Below, piece after piece: positions 1 to 8,193 of a DNA stretch of 64,000 nt; within the stretch, counting starts at the first letter, position 1, and each line of letters starts with the position of its first letter. Origin of the DNA: Arcicella rosea (GTDB lineage: Bacteria; Bacteroidota; Bacteroidia; Cytophagales; Spirosomataceae); the NCBI RefSeq assembly GCF_014204325.1, contig NZ_JACHKT010000009.1:62001-126000 (forward strand), written 5' to 3'. The notes below the pieces were generated by a model. The model saw nothing but the letters and a program-made list of their open reading frames with translations. It had not been told where the DNA came from and did not search any database. The translations under genes were made by a program, and so were the position numbers.

Positions 1-375
1 CTGGATGGTTTGATGAGTGTAAAACACCTTGAAAAACCATTTGCCTTTATCTTCTTTACAATACTTATTTGGGTGATGTATTGGCTTTCAGCTTATGTGC
101 TTTTCTTTGCTATACCAGAAACTGCTCATTTGGGTTTATTGGCAGGGCTAACCGTATTAACAATGGGTTCTTTTGGCATGGCTGCACCTACGCAAGGCGG
201 AATAGGCCCATTCCATTTTTTAGTAGGAAATGCTTTGGTACTTTATGGTTTACCACAAAAAGACGGAATTATCTTGGCAACATTTATACACGGCTCTCAG
301 ATGATTACGTTGTTGGTTTTAGGGGCACTAAGTTTTTTGATTACATTATTTATTAAACCAAAAATAGATGACTGA
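1..375 (+). CDS. Flippase-like integral membrane protein, LPG synthase TM family (5' truncated)
   Basis: The reading frame is open from base 1, so only the C-terminal 124 codons are present and the start lies outside the window. The visible part has about three hydrophobic segments. It carries a glycine-rich stretch (TMGSFGMAAPTQGGIGPFHF) typical of the lysylphosphatidylglycerol synthase transmembrane/UPF0104 family (PF03706), whose members are thought to move or modify lipids in the inner membrane. The last 8 bases overlap the start of rfaE2, which suggests translational coupling and a shared envelope or LPS theme. The family call rests on the C-terminus only. Confidence 0.7.
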   Translation: MDGLMSVKHLEKPFAFIFFTILIWVMYWLSAYVLFFAIPETAHLGLLAGLTVLTMGSFGMAAPTQGGIGPFHFLVGNALVLYGLPQKDGIILATFIHGSQMITLLVLGALSFLITLFIKPKIDD

Positions 376-844
376 AAATAAAATTGTTAGTCTTGAAGAA
401 GCCATTAAGCGAACAGAAGACTGGCAAAAAGAAGGCAAGAAAATAGTTTTTACCAATGGATGTTTTGATATTGTTCATCTAGGACACATTGATTATTTAG
501 AGAAAGCTAGAAATTTAGGTGATAAGCTGATTTTAGGATTGAATACTGATGCTTCGGTAAAAAGATTAAAAGGGGAGACCCGCCCAGTTGTGAATGAATA
601 CGCTCGTTCAAGAATGATGGCAGCTTTTGAATTTATTGATGCAGTAATTCTTTTTGACGAGCCAACTCCGCTTGAAGTAATTCAGGAAATTCAACCAGAT
701 ATTTTGGTGAAAGGCGATGATTACGTAGTTGAAACTATTGTTGGGGCTGATTTTGTTATGGGTAAAGGTGGAGAAGTAAAAACAATTCCTTTGGTAAAAG
801 GATATTCAACCACTTCGTTAATTGAGAAAATCAAACAAATTTAA
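368..844 (+). CDS. rfaE2: D-glycero-beta-D-manno-heptose 1-phosphate adenylyltransferase
   Basis: This 158-residue cytidylyltransferase-fold protein matches the stand-alone second domain of RfaE/HldE. It transfers AMP from ATP to heptose 1-phosphate to make ADP-heptose, the LPS inner-core precursor, in the cytoplasm. The nucleotide-binding motif HLGH lies at residues 37-40 after TNGCFDIV, and GETRPVVNEYARSRMMAAF and LVKGDDY are typical of the family. The fused kinase domain found in enterobacterial HldE is absent, so a separate kinase is expected elsewhere. The ATG overlaps the upstream gene by 8 bases and a peptidase gene follows after 5 bases, so the three form an operon. Confidence 0.92.
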   Translation: MTENKIVSLEEAIKRTEDWQKEGKKIVFTNGCFDIVHLGHIDYLEKARNLGDKLILGLNTDASVKRLKGETRPVVNEYARSRMMAAFEFIDAVILFDEPTPLEVIQEIQPDILVKGDDYVVETIVGADFVMGKGGEVKTIPLVKGYSTTSLIEKIKQI

Positions 845-849
845 TAGCT

Positions 850-1542
850 ATGATAGGCATATATTTAATTACTTTAGTTTTTGCAGGAATCGGGATGTTC
901 GTGCAATGGAGATTGAAAAGTAAATTTCAAGAGTATTCAGAAATTGGTTTGACAAATGGGCTTTCTGGGAAAGAAATTGCTGACAAAATGTTGAGAGACA
1001 ATGGGATTTTTGATGTAAGAATCATTTCTGTAGAAGGACAATTAACTGACCATTATAATCCAGCCGATAAAACGGTTAATTTGAGTCCAGATGTTTTCTA
1101 TGGAAGAAGTGCTTCGGCTGCAGCAGTAGCAGCCCACGAATGTGGTCATGCGGTACAACATGCTACAGCTTACTCGATGCTACAATTCCGTAGTGCAATG
1201 GTTCCCGTATTAAGCATTGCTAATAATTTTATGCCAATTGCTTTAATGATTGGTATGATGCTTTTGTATTCTACAGGAAATAAATTGGTATTGACGATTG
1301 GTGTGGCGATGTTTGCCTTAGCGACACTTTTTAGTTTTATTACTTTACCAGTAGAATTTGATGCTTCAAGAAGAGCATTAGCTTGGATGAGTCAGCGAAA
1401 CATCGTAACAGCACCAGAACATGCAATGGCGAAAGATGCTTTGTGGTGGGCAGCGATGACTTATGTAGCCGCAGCTTTGGGTATGTTAGCACAATTATTA
1501 TACTATGTATCTTTACTTTCAGGAAGACGAAGTAATGATTAA
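850..1542 (+). CDS. Membrane zinc metallopeptidase, YugP/Zn_peptidase_2 family
   Basis: The protein has 230 residues with an N-terminal membrane anchor and several later hydrophobic segments. A HECGH zinc motif sits at residues 96-100 (AAHECGHAVQHA), and VEFDASRRAL supplies the downstream acidic residue typical of PF04298. Proteins of this family are predicted integral-membrane metallopeptidases whose physiological substrate is not well established. It is the last gene of the operon with rfaE2, starting 5 bases after that stop and followed by a strong terminator. The family assignment is secure, the cellular role is not. Confidence 0.87.
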   Translation: MIGIYLITLVFAGIGMFVQWRLKSKFQEYSEIGLTNGLSGKEIADKMLRDNGIFDVRIISVEGQLTDHYNPADKTVNLSPDVFYGRSASAAAVAAHECGHAVQHATAYSMLQFRSAMVPVLSIANNFMPIALMIGMMLLYSTGNKLVLTIGVAMFALATLFSFITLPVEFDASRRALAWMSQRNIVTAPEHAMAKDALWWAAMTYVAAALGMLAQLLYYVSLLSGRRSND

Positions 1543-1568
1543 TAAATAATTTTTGACATTTATTACAT

Positions 1569-1606
1569 AAGAAAAGGCTTTCAGAACATTCTGAAAGCCT
1601 TTTCTT
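1569..1606. terminator. Bidirectional terminator between peptidase and permease genes
   Basis: A perfect 17-bp inverted repeat (1569-1585 with 1590-1606) encloses a 4-base loop. A-rich and T-rich ends make it work on both strands. It lies between the convergent stops at 1542 and 1625. Confidence 0.9.
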
Positions 1607-1624
1607 ATGATTACTGTTTTAAAT

Positions 1625-3277
1625 TCACTTAGCTAGTTTACTGTTTTTGTAGCCATAAATAAAATAGATTACCAAACCGATTGCAAGCCAAATTAAAAAT
1701 ATTGTCCAGTTAGTGATGCCCAATTCTGTCATTAAGTAAAGATTTGTTAAAATACCTAAAACAGGAAGAATTGAAAACTTGTGTAAATAGGCAAGTACAG
1801 ATAAAATTGCCCAAACTAACCAGAAAAAAGCTAAAAGTGGCTTAGCTTCAAGTTCCGAGAAAAAAGTATTGTTATAAATGACGAAAGCAATTGCAACAAC
1901 CAATAATGGCCCAACAATAAATTGACCATTTAAATAAGGAATTTTAAATTTAGCATCTTTTGATAAACCTTGATAGTCTAAATATAAAACACCAGCACAA
2001 ACCAAAATAAAAGCAAAGAAAGTACCTACACTTGTTAAGTCAACGAAAAAACCCATATCTAAGAATAGCGAAGGAACAGCTACAACAAAACCAGTAACAA
2101 TCGTTGCAAAGCTAGGTGTTTTGAATTTTGGATGAATTTTTGAAAAGCGTTTCCAAAGTAAGCCATCTCTACTCATAGCCATCCAGATTCTTGGTTGCCC
2201 CATCTGATACACTAACAAAGCACTCGTAATGGCTACAACGGCAGAGACAGAAATAATGCCAGCCATAAAATCGAAATTTATTTTCTGAAAAACATAAGCC
2301 AACGGGTCATCCACTTTTAGTTCAGTGTAGTTTACCATTCCAGTTAAAACCAACGTAATACAAACATATAAAACCGCACAAATTACTAGGCAGTAAATCA
2401 TTGCTCTTGGTAAATCTCTTTGTGGATTCTTGCATTCTTCGGCAGTGGTTGAAATAGAATCAAAACCAATGAAAGCAAAGAAAACTGAAGCAACGCCACC
2501 TAATACTCCTTGTGCTCCGTTGGGTGCAAATGGTGACCAATTTTCTGGTTTAACATAAAAAGCTCCAACAGAAATTACCAGTAAAATTACCACCAACTTT
2601 AGGACTACTAAGAAATTACTGGCACTTCTTGATTCTTTCATCCCAACATAAACCAAAGAAGTGACAAGCATTGTAATTACACCAGCAGGAAGGTCAATTA
2701 ATAATTTTATACTTCCTAGTACAGGAGCGTGTTCATAAGCTTTAGCGGCAAATAAAGTACTATCTGTTAGTTTTGTTGCACCAGCTTGGCTTTCTAAAAA
2801 TGCTTTATGAGCAGTCCCATAATCGATTGTTAAGTAATCTGGAAAATTAATCCCGAAACCATGCAACATTCCAACGAAGTACTCCGACCAAGAAATAGCG
2901 ACTACCATATTGGAAACGGCATATTCAAGAATCAATGCCCAGCCAATAATCCAAGCGAAAATTTCGCCAAAAGAAACATATGCATAGGTATAAGCACTTC
3001 CAGAAACGGGAACCATTGATGCAAATTGAGCATAACAAAGTGCGGTGAAAATACAAGCAATAGAAACGAATACAAAAAGCAATGAAACGGCTGGACCACC
3101 TTCATAACTTGCTCTACCAATTGTACTAAAAATACCTGCGCCAATGATGGCAGCAATCCCAAATGAAGTAAGGTCTCTAACACCAAGAATCTTCACCAAA
3201 CCCCCACCGTGGGAATCTTCACTTTGTTGTAAAACGTTATTAATTGATTTGCGCCTGAAAATAGAATTGTCTGACAT
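1625..3277 (-). CDS. APC-superfamily amino acid permease (cationic amino acid transporter type)
   Basis: This is a 550-residue inner-membrane transporter with about a dozen hydrophobic segments. It shows the APC signature near the N-terminus (GIAAIIGAGIFSTIG) and FAFIGFDSISTTAEE in the middle, as in CAT/YfnA-like amino acid permeases. It should import an amino acid by proton or ion coupling. The substrate cannot be read from the sequence. It is transcribed alone. Its upstream region is shared with the divergent glycosyltransferase and contains a near-perfect palindrome (3408-3431). Confidence 0.88.
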   Translation of the reverse strand: MSDNSIFRRKSINNVLQQSEDSHGGGLVKILGVRDLTSFGIAAIIGAGIFSTIGRASYEGGPAVSLLFVFVSIACIFTALCYAQFASMVPVSGSAYTYAYVSFGEIFAWIIGWALILEYAVSNMVVAISWSEYFVGMLHGFGINFPDYLTIDYGTAHKAFLESQAGATKLTDSTLFAAKAYEHAPVLGSIKLLIDLPAGVITMLVTSLVYVGMKESRSASNFLVVLKLVVILLVISVGAFYVKPENWSPFAPNGAQGVLGGVASVFFAFIGFDSISTTAEECKNPQRDLPRAMIYCLVICAVLYVCITLVLTGMVNYTELKVDDPLAYVFQKINFDFMAGIISVSAVVAITSALLVYQMGQPRIWMAMSRDGLLWKRFSKIHPKFKTPSFATIVTGFVVAVPSLFLDMGFFVDLTSVGTFFAFILVCAGVLYLDYQGLSKDAKFKIPYLNGQFIVGPLLVVAIAFVIYNNTFFSELEAKPLLAFFWLVWAILSVLAYLHKFSILPVLGILTNLYLMTELGITNWTIFLIWLAIGLVIYFIYGYKNSKLAK

Positions 3278-3407
3278 TTAGTTTGAAGTTAAGTATTTGT
3301 CATTGAAAATATTCTTAAATCTAAACAAGTAAATTGATAAAGCCATAAATAATTGAGATAGATAGTATTTCAAAAAATCAAATTATCTTTGTCTGTAAGT
3401 CATTTTA

Positions 3408-3431
3408 ATATTTCGATAATTATTGAAATAT
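3408..3431. promoter_or_regulatory. 24-bp near-perfect palindrome between divergent genes
   Basis: The two 12-base arms are complementary except at one position (core TTTCGATAATTATTGAAA). The site is 130 bases upstream of the permease start and about 100 bases upstream of the glycosyltransferase start. That placement suits an operator for a dimeric regulator, but no regulator is identified, and chance AT-rich symmetry is possible. Confidence 0.35.
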
Positions 3432-3533
3432 GTACAAATCTCAAGAACACAGTCTATTATCAGCTTGAAGAAATAAGTAGCATTATCATCATTTTAATGA
3501 TACATTTTTTCCTAAAATAGCTAAAATTCCTTT

Positions 3534-4541
3534 ATGAATCAAATCGCAGTAGTCATTTTAAATTATAATGGTCAAAAACATTTAGCTGATTTTTTACCCT
3601 CTGTTATACAATACTCTTCTGATGCAACCATTTACGTTGCTGATAATGCTTCTACTGATTCTTCATTGGAATTATTAAAAACCGCATTCCCTACTGTTAA
3701 AATTATTGAACTCAGAGAAAATCACGGTTTCGCACAAGGATATAACGAAGCACTTGAATTTGTCGATGCTGAATATTACGTTTTGCTGAATTCTGATGTG
3801 GAGGTAACTCCTAATTGGATTGAACCAGTGATTGCATTGATGAAAAATGACAAAACAATTGCAGCTTGTCAACCCAAAATCAAATCATTTCATCAAAAAA
3901 GCCATTTTGAATACGCTGGAGCTGCTGGAGGATTTATTGATCATCTCGGTTATCCATTTTGTCGTGGAAGAATCTTTCAAGAAATTGAACAAGATTTAAA
4001 GCAATACAATGACAATCATGAAGTGTTTTGGGCAACTGGTGCTTGTATGTTTGTTCGGGCAGAAGTATTTCATCAAGTAGGTGGCTTTGATGGTGATTTC
4101 TTTGCACACATGGAGGAGATTGACCTTTGTTGGCGAATACATCATGCTGGTTTTAAAGTTTTTGCTTGTGGAAGTTCAGAAGTATATCATGTAGGTGGTG
4201 GAACATTGCACAAATCGAACCCTTACAAGACTTTTTTGAATTTCAGAAATGGTTTGGCTATGCTTTATAAAAACCATCCCGACAAAGGTTTTGCCCTTGC
4301 AATTTTTACAAGGTTAATTTTAGATGGAGTAGCTGGAATAAAGTTTCTTTTGTTTGATAGCTGGGAGGATTGTTGGGCAGTAGCTAGAGCACATTTTGAT
4401 TTTTATGCACATTTCCTAGGCTGGTATAAAAAAAGGAAGCAGATTCAACGAAAAGATGACATATCAACAGTTTACAGAAGAAATATCGTATGGCAACATT
4501 TTATAAATGATGTAAAAACTTATAATCAATTACAGAAGTAA
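3534..4541 (+). CDS. Family 2 glycosyltransferase
   Basis: The protein has 335 residues with a GT-A fold of the rhamnosyltransferase-like GT2 branch. Visible motifs are VVILNYNGQ at the N-terminus, VADNASTDSS for nucleotide binding, VLLNSDVEV as the DXD-type metal site, and HMEEIDLCWR as the catalytic acidic region. It probably adds a sugar from an NDP donor to a cell-surface polysaccharide or lipid carrier. Acceptor and donor cannot be told. No other polysaccharide genes are adjacent, so it is a lone transferase. The downstream PspC gene converges on it, with only 2 bases between the stops. Confidence 0.88.
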   Translation: MNQIAVVILNYNGQKHLADFLPSVIQYSSDATIYVADNASTDSSLELLKTAFPTVKIIELRENHGFAQGYNEALEFVDAEYYVLLNSDVEVTPNWIEPVIALMKNDKTIAACQPKIKSFHQKSHFEYAGAAGGFIDHLGYPFCRGRIFQEIEQDLKQYNDNHEVFWATGACMFVRAEVFHQVGGFDGDFFAHMEEIDLCWRIHHAGFKVFACGSSEVYHVGGGTLHKSNPYKTFLNFRNGLAMLYKNHPDKGFALAIFTRLILDGVAGIKFLLFDSWEDCWAVARAHFDFYAHFLGWYKKRKQIQRKDDISTVYRRNIVWQHFINDVKTYNQLQK

Positions 4542-4543
4542 GG

Positions 4544-4774
4544 TTATAATTCCCAAACAGATGGGCTTTTGTATTGGCGTAAATAACGGCGAATATTCAT
4601 CCAAAATGCCAATACTAAATATATGATGATAGGAGAACCAACAGTAATAAAAGAAACATAAACAAAGTATAACCGAATGCTACTGGTAGAAATTCCTAAT
4701 TTCTCACCAATTTTTGTACAAACACCAAAAACATGATGCTCAACAAAGTATTTTAATCTTAATGTGTTTGGCAT
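4544..4774 (-). CDS. Small PspC-domain membrane protein
   Basis: The product has 76 residues. Residues 1-40 form the PspC N-terminal part (FGVCTKIGEKLGISTSSIRL) and are followed by one strong membrane helix (VSFITVGSPIIIYLVLAFW). PspC-domain proteins act in envelope-stress sensing in many bacteria, but Bacteroidota copies are mostly uncharacterised. It is separate from the other PspC gene at 7525-7959. Its stop lies 2 bases from the convergent glycosyltransferase stop, leaving no room for a terminator. Confidence 0.8.
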   Translation of the reverse strand: MPNTLRLKYFVEHHVFGVCTKIGEKLGISTSSIRLYFVYVSFITVGSPIIIYLVLAFWMNIRRYLRQYKSPSVWEL

Positions 4775-5219
4775 GGCTTTAGGTCAAAATTCTGAATTTT
4801 AATTGGTTACACTCTGAAAACTGAATTAAAGTTACATTGTTTTGCTGGATTATCAAAAAAAGCCATCTAGTAAAACGTACTTTATCAACTTGTATTATAT
4901 TAACAATAATTTATATTGAAAAGGTGTAATGTATTATAAATATAGTTATATTTTAATTTATTTTTTTTTAAAAATATTCATATAAAAATAGGAATACACA
5001 AAATTATACTTACATTTGGATATTAATAGTAAAAAGAGTGACAAGTTTTTAGTACAAAGTAATTAGTTTTCAAGAGTCCGTTGGTTCCCTTAGATTCAAT
5101 TCTCCTTGATTATCACATGCTTCGAATATCAATCTTATACTTTTAGGGCTATTAATTTATCAAAAACTTAAATGTTTTTGGTAACTTTTGTCTCATTATC
5201 AACCATTCTTTTTTACGTC
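4775..5219 (+). promoter_or_regulatory. Long AT-rich leader region of the first cold-shock gene
   Basis: These 445 bases between the divergent PspC and csp genes hold no open frame I would trust. The stretch 5034-5219 is less A/T-monotonous than its surroundings and could be the long structured 5' untranslated region usual for CspA-family genes. No specific motif or defined hairpin was established, so this is inference from position. Confidence 0.35.
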
Positions 5220-5414
5220 ATGCAAACAGGAACAGTTAAATTTTTTAATGAAAGCAAAGGCTTTGGTTTTATCGTTGACAGTGAAAGTGGACAAGAAATT
5301 TTCGTTCACGTTACAGCATTAGGCGGAACACATTTACGCCAAGATGATAAAGTGTCATTCGATATTGTTGAAGGAAAAAGAGGTCTTAACGCCGCAAATG
5401 TTAAGAAATTGTAG
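5220..5414 (+). CDS. Cold-shock protein, CspA family (copy 1)
   Basis: This is a 64-residue single cold-shock domain with RNP1 (KGFGFI, about residues 13-18) and RNP2-like (EIFVHV) motifs. Such proteins bind single-stranded RNA/DNA as RNA chaperones. The frame is open upstream to 5172, but homology begins at MQTGTVKFFNESKG, so ATG 5220 is the start. The upstream 16 codons are hydrophobic and unlike the family. The protein is closely similar to the next gene (5764-5958), which indicates a tandem duplication. Confidence 0.93.
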   Translation: MQTGTVKFFNESKGFGFIVDSESGQEIFVHVTALGGTHLRQDDKVSFDIVEGKRGLNAANVKKL

Positions 5415-5763
5415 TTAGTGCAAGTATTGTTTTAATTGGGATTTAGTAAAATAAATCAAAAGTAAAATTCAGTACAAGTTTTTTGTGAATTATTTAAAGT
5501 TTTGGTTTCATTACAAATGTAGCAGAACTTACTTTAGACCTGCTTGCTATGTTGTTTGGAATTAAATTCTAATTCTATTTAAGGTTATTAATTACTTTTA
5601 AACCATTTAAGTTAAGAAGTAAAAGGCGAAAGCCGAGTTAGCTAGACAAATCTTATTCTTTTACGAGATTTAAACATATAAGTTTTGTGTATATTGTTTT
5701 CAATGTTATCAAAACACATCGTTAGTATTTTTATTTTTTTTTAATTTTTTTATATCAATTTTT
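5415..5763 (+). promoter_or_regulatory. Long leader of the second cold-shock gene, with a GNRA mini-hairpin
   Basis: These 349 bases separate the two csp genes and have no credible ORF. A GGC-GAAA-GCC stem with a GNRA tetraloop lies at 5625-5634 in otherwise AT-rich sequence, about 130 bases before the start codon. A T/A-rich tract directly precedes ATG 5764. A long structured leader is expected for a csp gene, but a regulatory role is inferred. Confidence 0.35.
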
Positions 5764-5958
5764 ATGCAAACTGGTAAAGTTAAATTTTTCAACGAATCTA
5801 AAGGTTTTGGATTTATCGTTGATGACGAGTCAAATGAAGAAATCTTTGTACACGTAACAGGATTGTCTGGAACAACGATTCGTGAAAATGACTCTGTTTC
5901 TTTCGACGTACAAGAAGGAAAGCGTGGCTTAAATGCTGTGAATGTGAAGAGAATCTAA
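5764..5958 (+). CDS. Cold-shock protein, CspA family (copy 2)
   Basis: The product has 64 residues, the same length as copy 1 at 5220 and closely similar to it. It keeps the RNP1 motif KGFGFI and RNP2-like EIFVHV, and both end in the pattern EGKRGLNA.NVK. It is a single-domain RNA chaperone. The 349-base gap and a private terminator (5983-6015) suggest that it is transcribed from its own promoter, so the two paralogues may respond to different cues. Confidence 0.94.
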   Translation: MQTGKVKFFNESKGFGFIVDDESNEEIFVHVTGLSGTTIRENDSVSFDVQEGKRGLNAVNVKRI

Positions 5959-5982
5959 TTTTTTTTAGATAGATAGTCATTT

Positions 5983-6015
5983 AAAACCCCGGCCTATAGG
6001 TTGGGGTTTTTCTTT
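5983..6015 (+). terminator. Terminator of the second cold-shock gene
   Basis: AAAACCCC at 5983-5990 pairs with GGGGTTTT at 6003-6010. Inner GG.CC/GG.TT pairs with wobble close a TATA loop, and a T-rich tail follows. Confidence 0.9.
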
Positions 6016-6051
6016 TTTTATTAATTTGGGATTTAAAATTCAAATAAAAAG

Positions 6052-6462
6052 ATGAAACAGGTTGAACACATTGGTATTGCTGTAAAAGATTTGAATGTTT
6101 CTAATGATTTATTTACCAAACTTTTGGGAGTATCTCCTTTTAAGCAAGAAGAAGTATTTTCTGAAGGGGTTATTACTTCTTTTTTTCAAGTTGGACAAAC
6201 GAAAATAGAATTGTTAGAAGGTACTCATGCTGATAGTCCGATTTCAAAGTTTATCGAGAAGAAAGGTGAGGGAATTCATCACATTGCTTTTGAGGTAAGC
6301 AATATTTATGAAGAAATGGATAGACTAAAAAACGAGGGATTCACCCTTTTAAATGAAGTGCCCAAAGATGGTGCAGATAATAAGTTGGTTTGCTTTTTAC
6401 ATCCTAAAGGAACGAACTCCGTATTGATAGAGCTTTGTCAAAGTAAAAATAGCCCAGTTTGA
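6052..6462 (+). CDS. mce: Methylmalonyl-CoA epimerase
   Basis: This 136-residue vicinal-oxygen-chelate (glyoxalase/bleomycin-fold) protein starts with VEHIGIAVKDL and contains GIHHIAFEVSNI and a terminal glutamate motif (VLIELCQ). These are the metal-ligand positions of methylmalonyl-CoA epimerase. The enzyme interconverts (S)- and (R)-methylmalonyl-CoA between propionyl-CoA or succinyl-CoA and the B12-dependent mutase. No mutase genes are nearby. The stop codon lies inside the left arm of the bidirectional terminator at 6449-6489. Confidence 0.9.
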   Translation: MKQVEHIGIAVKDLNVSNDLFTKLLGVSPFKQEEVFSEGVITSFFQVGQTKIELLEGTHADSPISKFIEKKGEGIHHIAFEVSNIYEEMDRLKNEGFTLLNEVPKDGADNKLVCFLHPKGTNSVLIELCQSKNSPV

Positions 6463-6489
6463 CAAGTACTTTTCGTCAAACTGGGCTAT
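6449..6489. terminator. Bidirectional terminator overlapping the mce stop codon
   Basis: A perfect 15-bp stem (6449-6463 with 6475-6489) has an 11-base loop and A/T-rich flanks on both sides. The last codons of mce lie in the left arm. It serves the convergent pair ending at 6462 and 6494. Confidence 0.9.
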
Positions 6490-6493
6490 GATT

Positions 6494-7450
6494 TTAATAT
6501 CGCTTTACTTTTAATTCTTGTAAACCGCCATCAAAGCTGATGTTGATTTTCTTGGCAGATTTTTCAAAATTTGGTGTTTCCCAATGTCCATTTTTTTGAA
6601 TAAATCCATCAAAATCTTTGGAGTTCAGTCCGCCATCAACATCAATTCTACAACCAACTGATTCTGGAATATTAAATTCGATTGAAGTTAAACCTGATTC
6701 TACTTGAACATCTAGGTTATCTACTTTATCGCCTAATTTAACGTCTGTTTCAGTTACGCCTGTCTTAATTGATAGTTTATTGATTTTGTATTCACTCAAA
6801 TCAAAATCAGCTTTACCTGCACCAAATTCAAAATTCATATCCCAAATTACATTTGGATTAAGCTTTAAATTGATTTTATTATGATTGTTGTCTCCAATAT
6901 GAATATTATTTTTCTTTCCTTTTAAGGCAAAAATAATATTAGGATTGGTAGAATCCCCTGTCTTTCTAAGTGAAATATTTCCAAAATCTAAATCAGCATC
7001 AGCTTCAACTAAATCATTTGAAGTACCATTGATGATAAATTCAGCCGCACCACCAGAAAATTCAAATTTTGCATTTTTCACAAGCGGATTCATTGATTCG
7101 ATAAGCTTTTGCTTTGTTCCTTTAAATTGATAATCATCATTGTCGTTGTTATCATTATCATCATCCATATCAATGTGAATATCATGATCATTAAAGGCAG
7201 TTTTTACTTTATCCTTACAGCTCCTCACAATGACGATTGGAATAGCAATACAAAGTAAAATGATTGTAATAACCGTTGCCGAACGACTACTTTTGCCAAT
7301 AAAAGCAACAAGCCCCAAGTAGATTAATAAAAGTGGCCAAAGTCTTGAAATTTCATGCCAATCAATATTAAACCAGCCAAATTCTTTCCCAAGAAATAGA
7401 AAGCCGATTAAGATTAAAAAACCTCCAGAAAAAATATTTTTAGAATTCAT
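6494..7450 (-). CDS. LiaF-like membrane protein with toastrack C-terminal domain
   Basis: The protein has 318 residues. The N-terminus has a DUF5668/LiaI-LiaF-like membrane segment pair (GGFLILIGFLFLGKEFGW, RLWPLLLIYLGL), then a further hydrophobic helix. A strongly acidic linker follows (D/N-rich, about residues 92-107). The C-terminal part is a repetitive beta-rich domain (AKFEFSGGAAEFII, FEFGAGKADFDL) of the toastrack type. In Firmicutes LiaF represses cell-envelope stress signalling; the role here is inferred by fold only. It is transcribed after the PspC/DUF5668 gene 7525-7959, 74 bases apart, probably as an operon. Confidence 0.8.
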   Translation of the reverse strand: MNSKNIFSGGFLILIGFLFLGKEFGWFNIDWHEISRLWPLLLIYLGLVAFIGKSSRSATVITIILLCIAIPIVIVRSCKDKVKTAFNDHDIHIDMDDDNDNNDNDDYQFKGTKQKLIESMNPLVKNAKFEFSGGAAEFIINGTSNDLVEADADLDFGNISLRKTGDSTNPNIIFALKGKKNNIHIGDNNHNKINLKLNPNVIWDMNFEFGAGKADFDLSEYKINKLSIKTGVTETDVKLGDKVDNLDVQVESGLTSIEFNIPESVGCRIDVDGGLNSKDFDGFIQKNGHWETPNFEKSAKKINISFDGGLQELKVKRY

Positions 7451-7524
7451 TGTTAAAAGCTTTAAGGTTAAAATCCGTTATCAAATTTAGGTTTAAGATT
7501 GATAACGGATTTTGACGTGTCGAT

Positions 7525-7959
7525 TTAGAAGTTATTTTTATCGTTATTGAAGTCAATCTTATCTTTTTCTTTAAAGATGATATAACCACCCACACCGATT
7601 AAAATAAGAGGCCAGAATTTACCAAAGTCGAAATCAGGAATCCATTCATCTAATAAGAAGATTGTACCTAAAACTATTAAAATAATTCCCCAAACTTTGC
7701 TTGAATCTTTTTTCATGTTAGTAAATGTTGAGTTAAAAGTTGCGTTATCTGGCGTTGCCGTTGTTTCCCATTGATGTTTCACTGGCAATGCTATCCACAA
7801 GATAACATACATCCAGAAAAAAATACCATGTGTAAAGACTAAACCTAAAAATAAAAGTACTCGAATAATGGAAACATCAATGCCGAAGCGTTCTGATAAT
7901 CCAGCTGCTACACCTCCTAATTGTCCTTTTGAAGGTATGCGATAAAGTGAATCGTTCAT
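7525..7959 (-). CDS. PspC-domain protein with LiaI/DUF5668-like membrane module
   Basis: The protein has 144 residues. Residues 1-60 are a PspC domain (GQLGGVAAGLSERFGIDVSIIRV followed by a membrane helix). Residues about 85-135 carry two more membrane segments (VWGIILIVLGTIFLLDEW, FWPLILIGVGGYIIF) of the DUF5668 type that also begins the downstream gene. The shared module suggests that the two proteins work together in envelope-stress sensing. No PspA homologue is visible nearby. The start is ATG at 7959. A longer overlapping frame upstream lacks similarity and was rejected. Confidence 0.85.
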   Translation of the reverse strand: MNDSLYRIPSKGQLGGVAAGLSERFGIDVSIIRVLLFLGLVFTHGIFFWMYVILWIALPVKHQWETTATPDNATFNSTFTNMKKDSSKVWGIILIVLGTIFLLDEWIPDFDFGKFWPLILIGVGGYIIFKEKDKIDFNNDKNNF

Positions 7960-8142
7960 GTTTGTTTTGTTTAGTTTTCTTGTTTAGAGTTTTGAAAAAA
8001 ATAGGTTTAAGTGATACTTTTAAATAATTCTTTTCGTTTGATGGTTGAAATTTATCACGAGCTTTAAGATTAACAACCTGAAAATGAATAGACGGTACAT
8101 TTGACTTTATGAATGGATATTTTTGATGGCGAGTTTTAAAAT

Positions 8143-8176
8143 AAAAAATCCTTTGAGCTTTTTTGCCCAAAGGATT
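8143..8176 (-). terminator. Terminator of the coiled-coil secreted protein gene
   Basis: AATCCTTTG at 8147-8155 pairs with CAAAGGATT at 8168-8176. On the minus strand the hairpin is followed by a T-run and lies 18 bases after the stop at 8194. Confidence 0.88.
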
Positions 8177-8193
8177 CACTAAGATTTAGTAAA

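Noticed and set aside
5172-5219. N-terminal extension of the first cold-shock protein
   Set aside because: The 16 extra residues are hydrophobic and absent from the otherwise near-identical second copy; the start at 5220 fits the family.
7877-8179. 100-residue minus-strand frame overlapping the PspC gene
   Set aside because: It lacks similarity and lies over the start of the real gene and the terminator of the next; it appears to be a chance frame.
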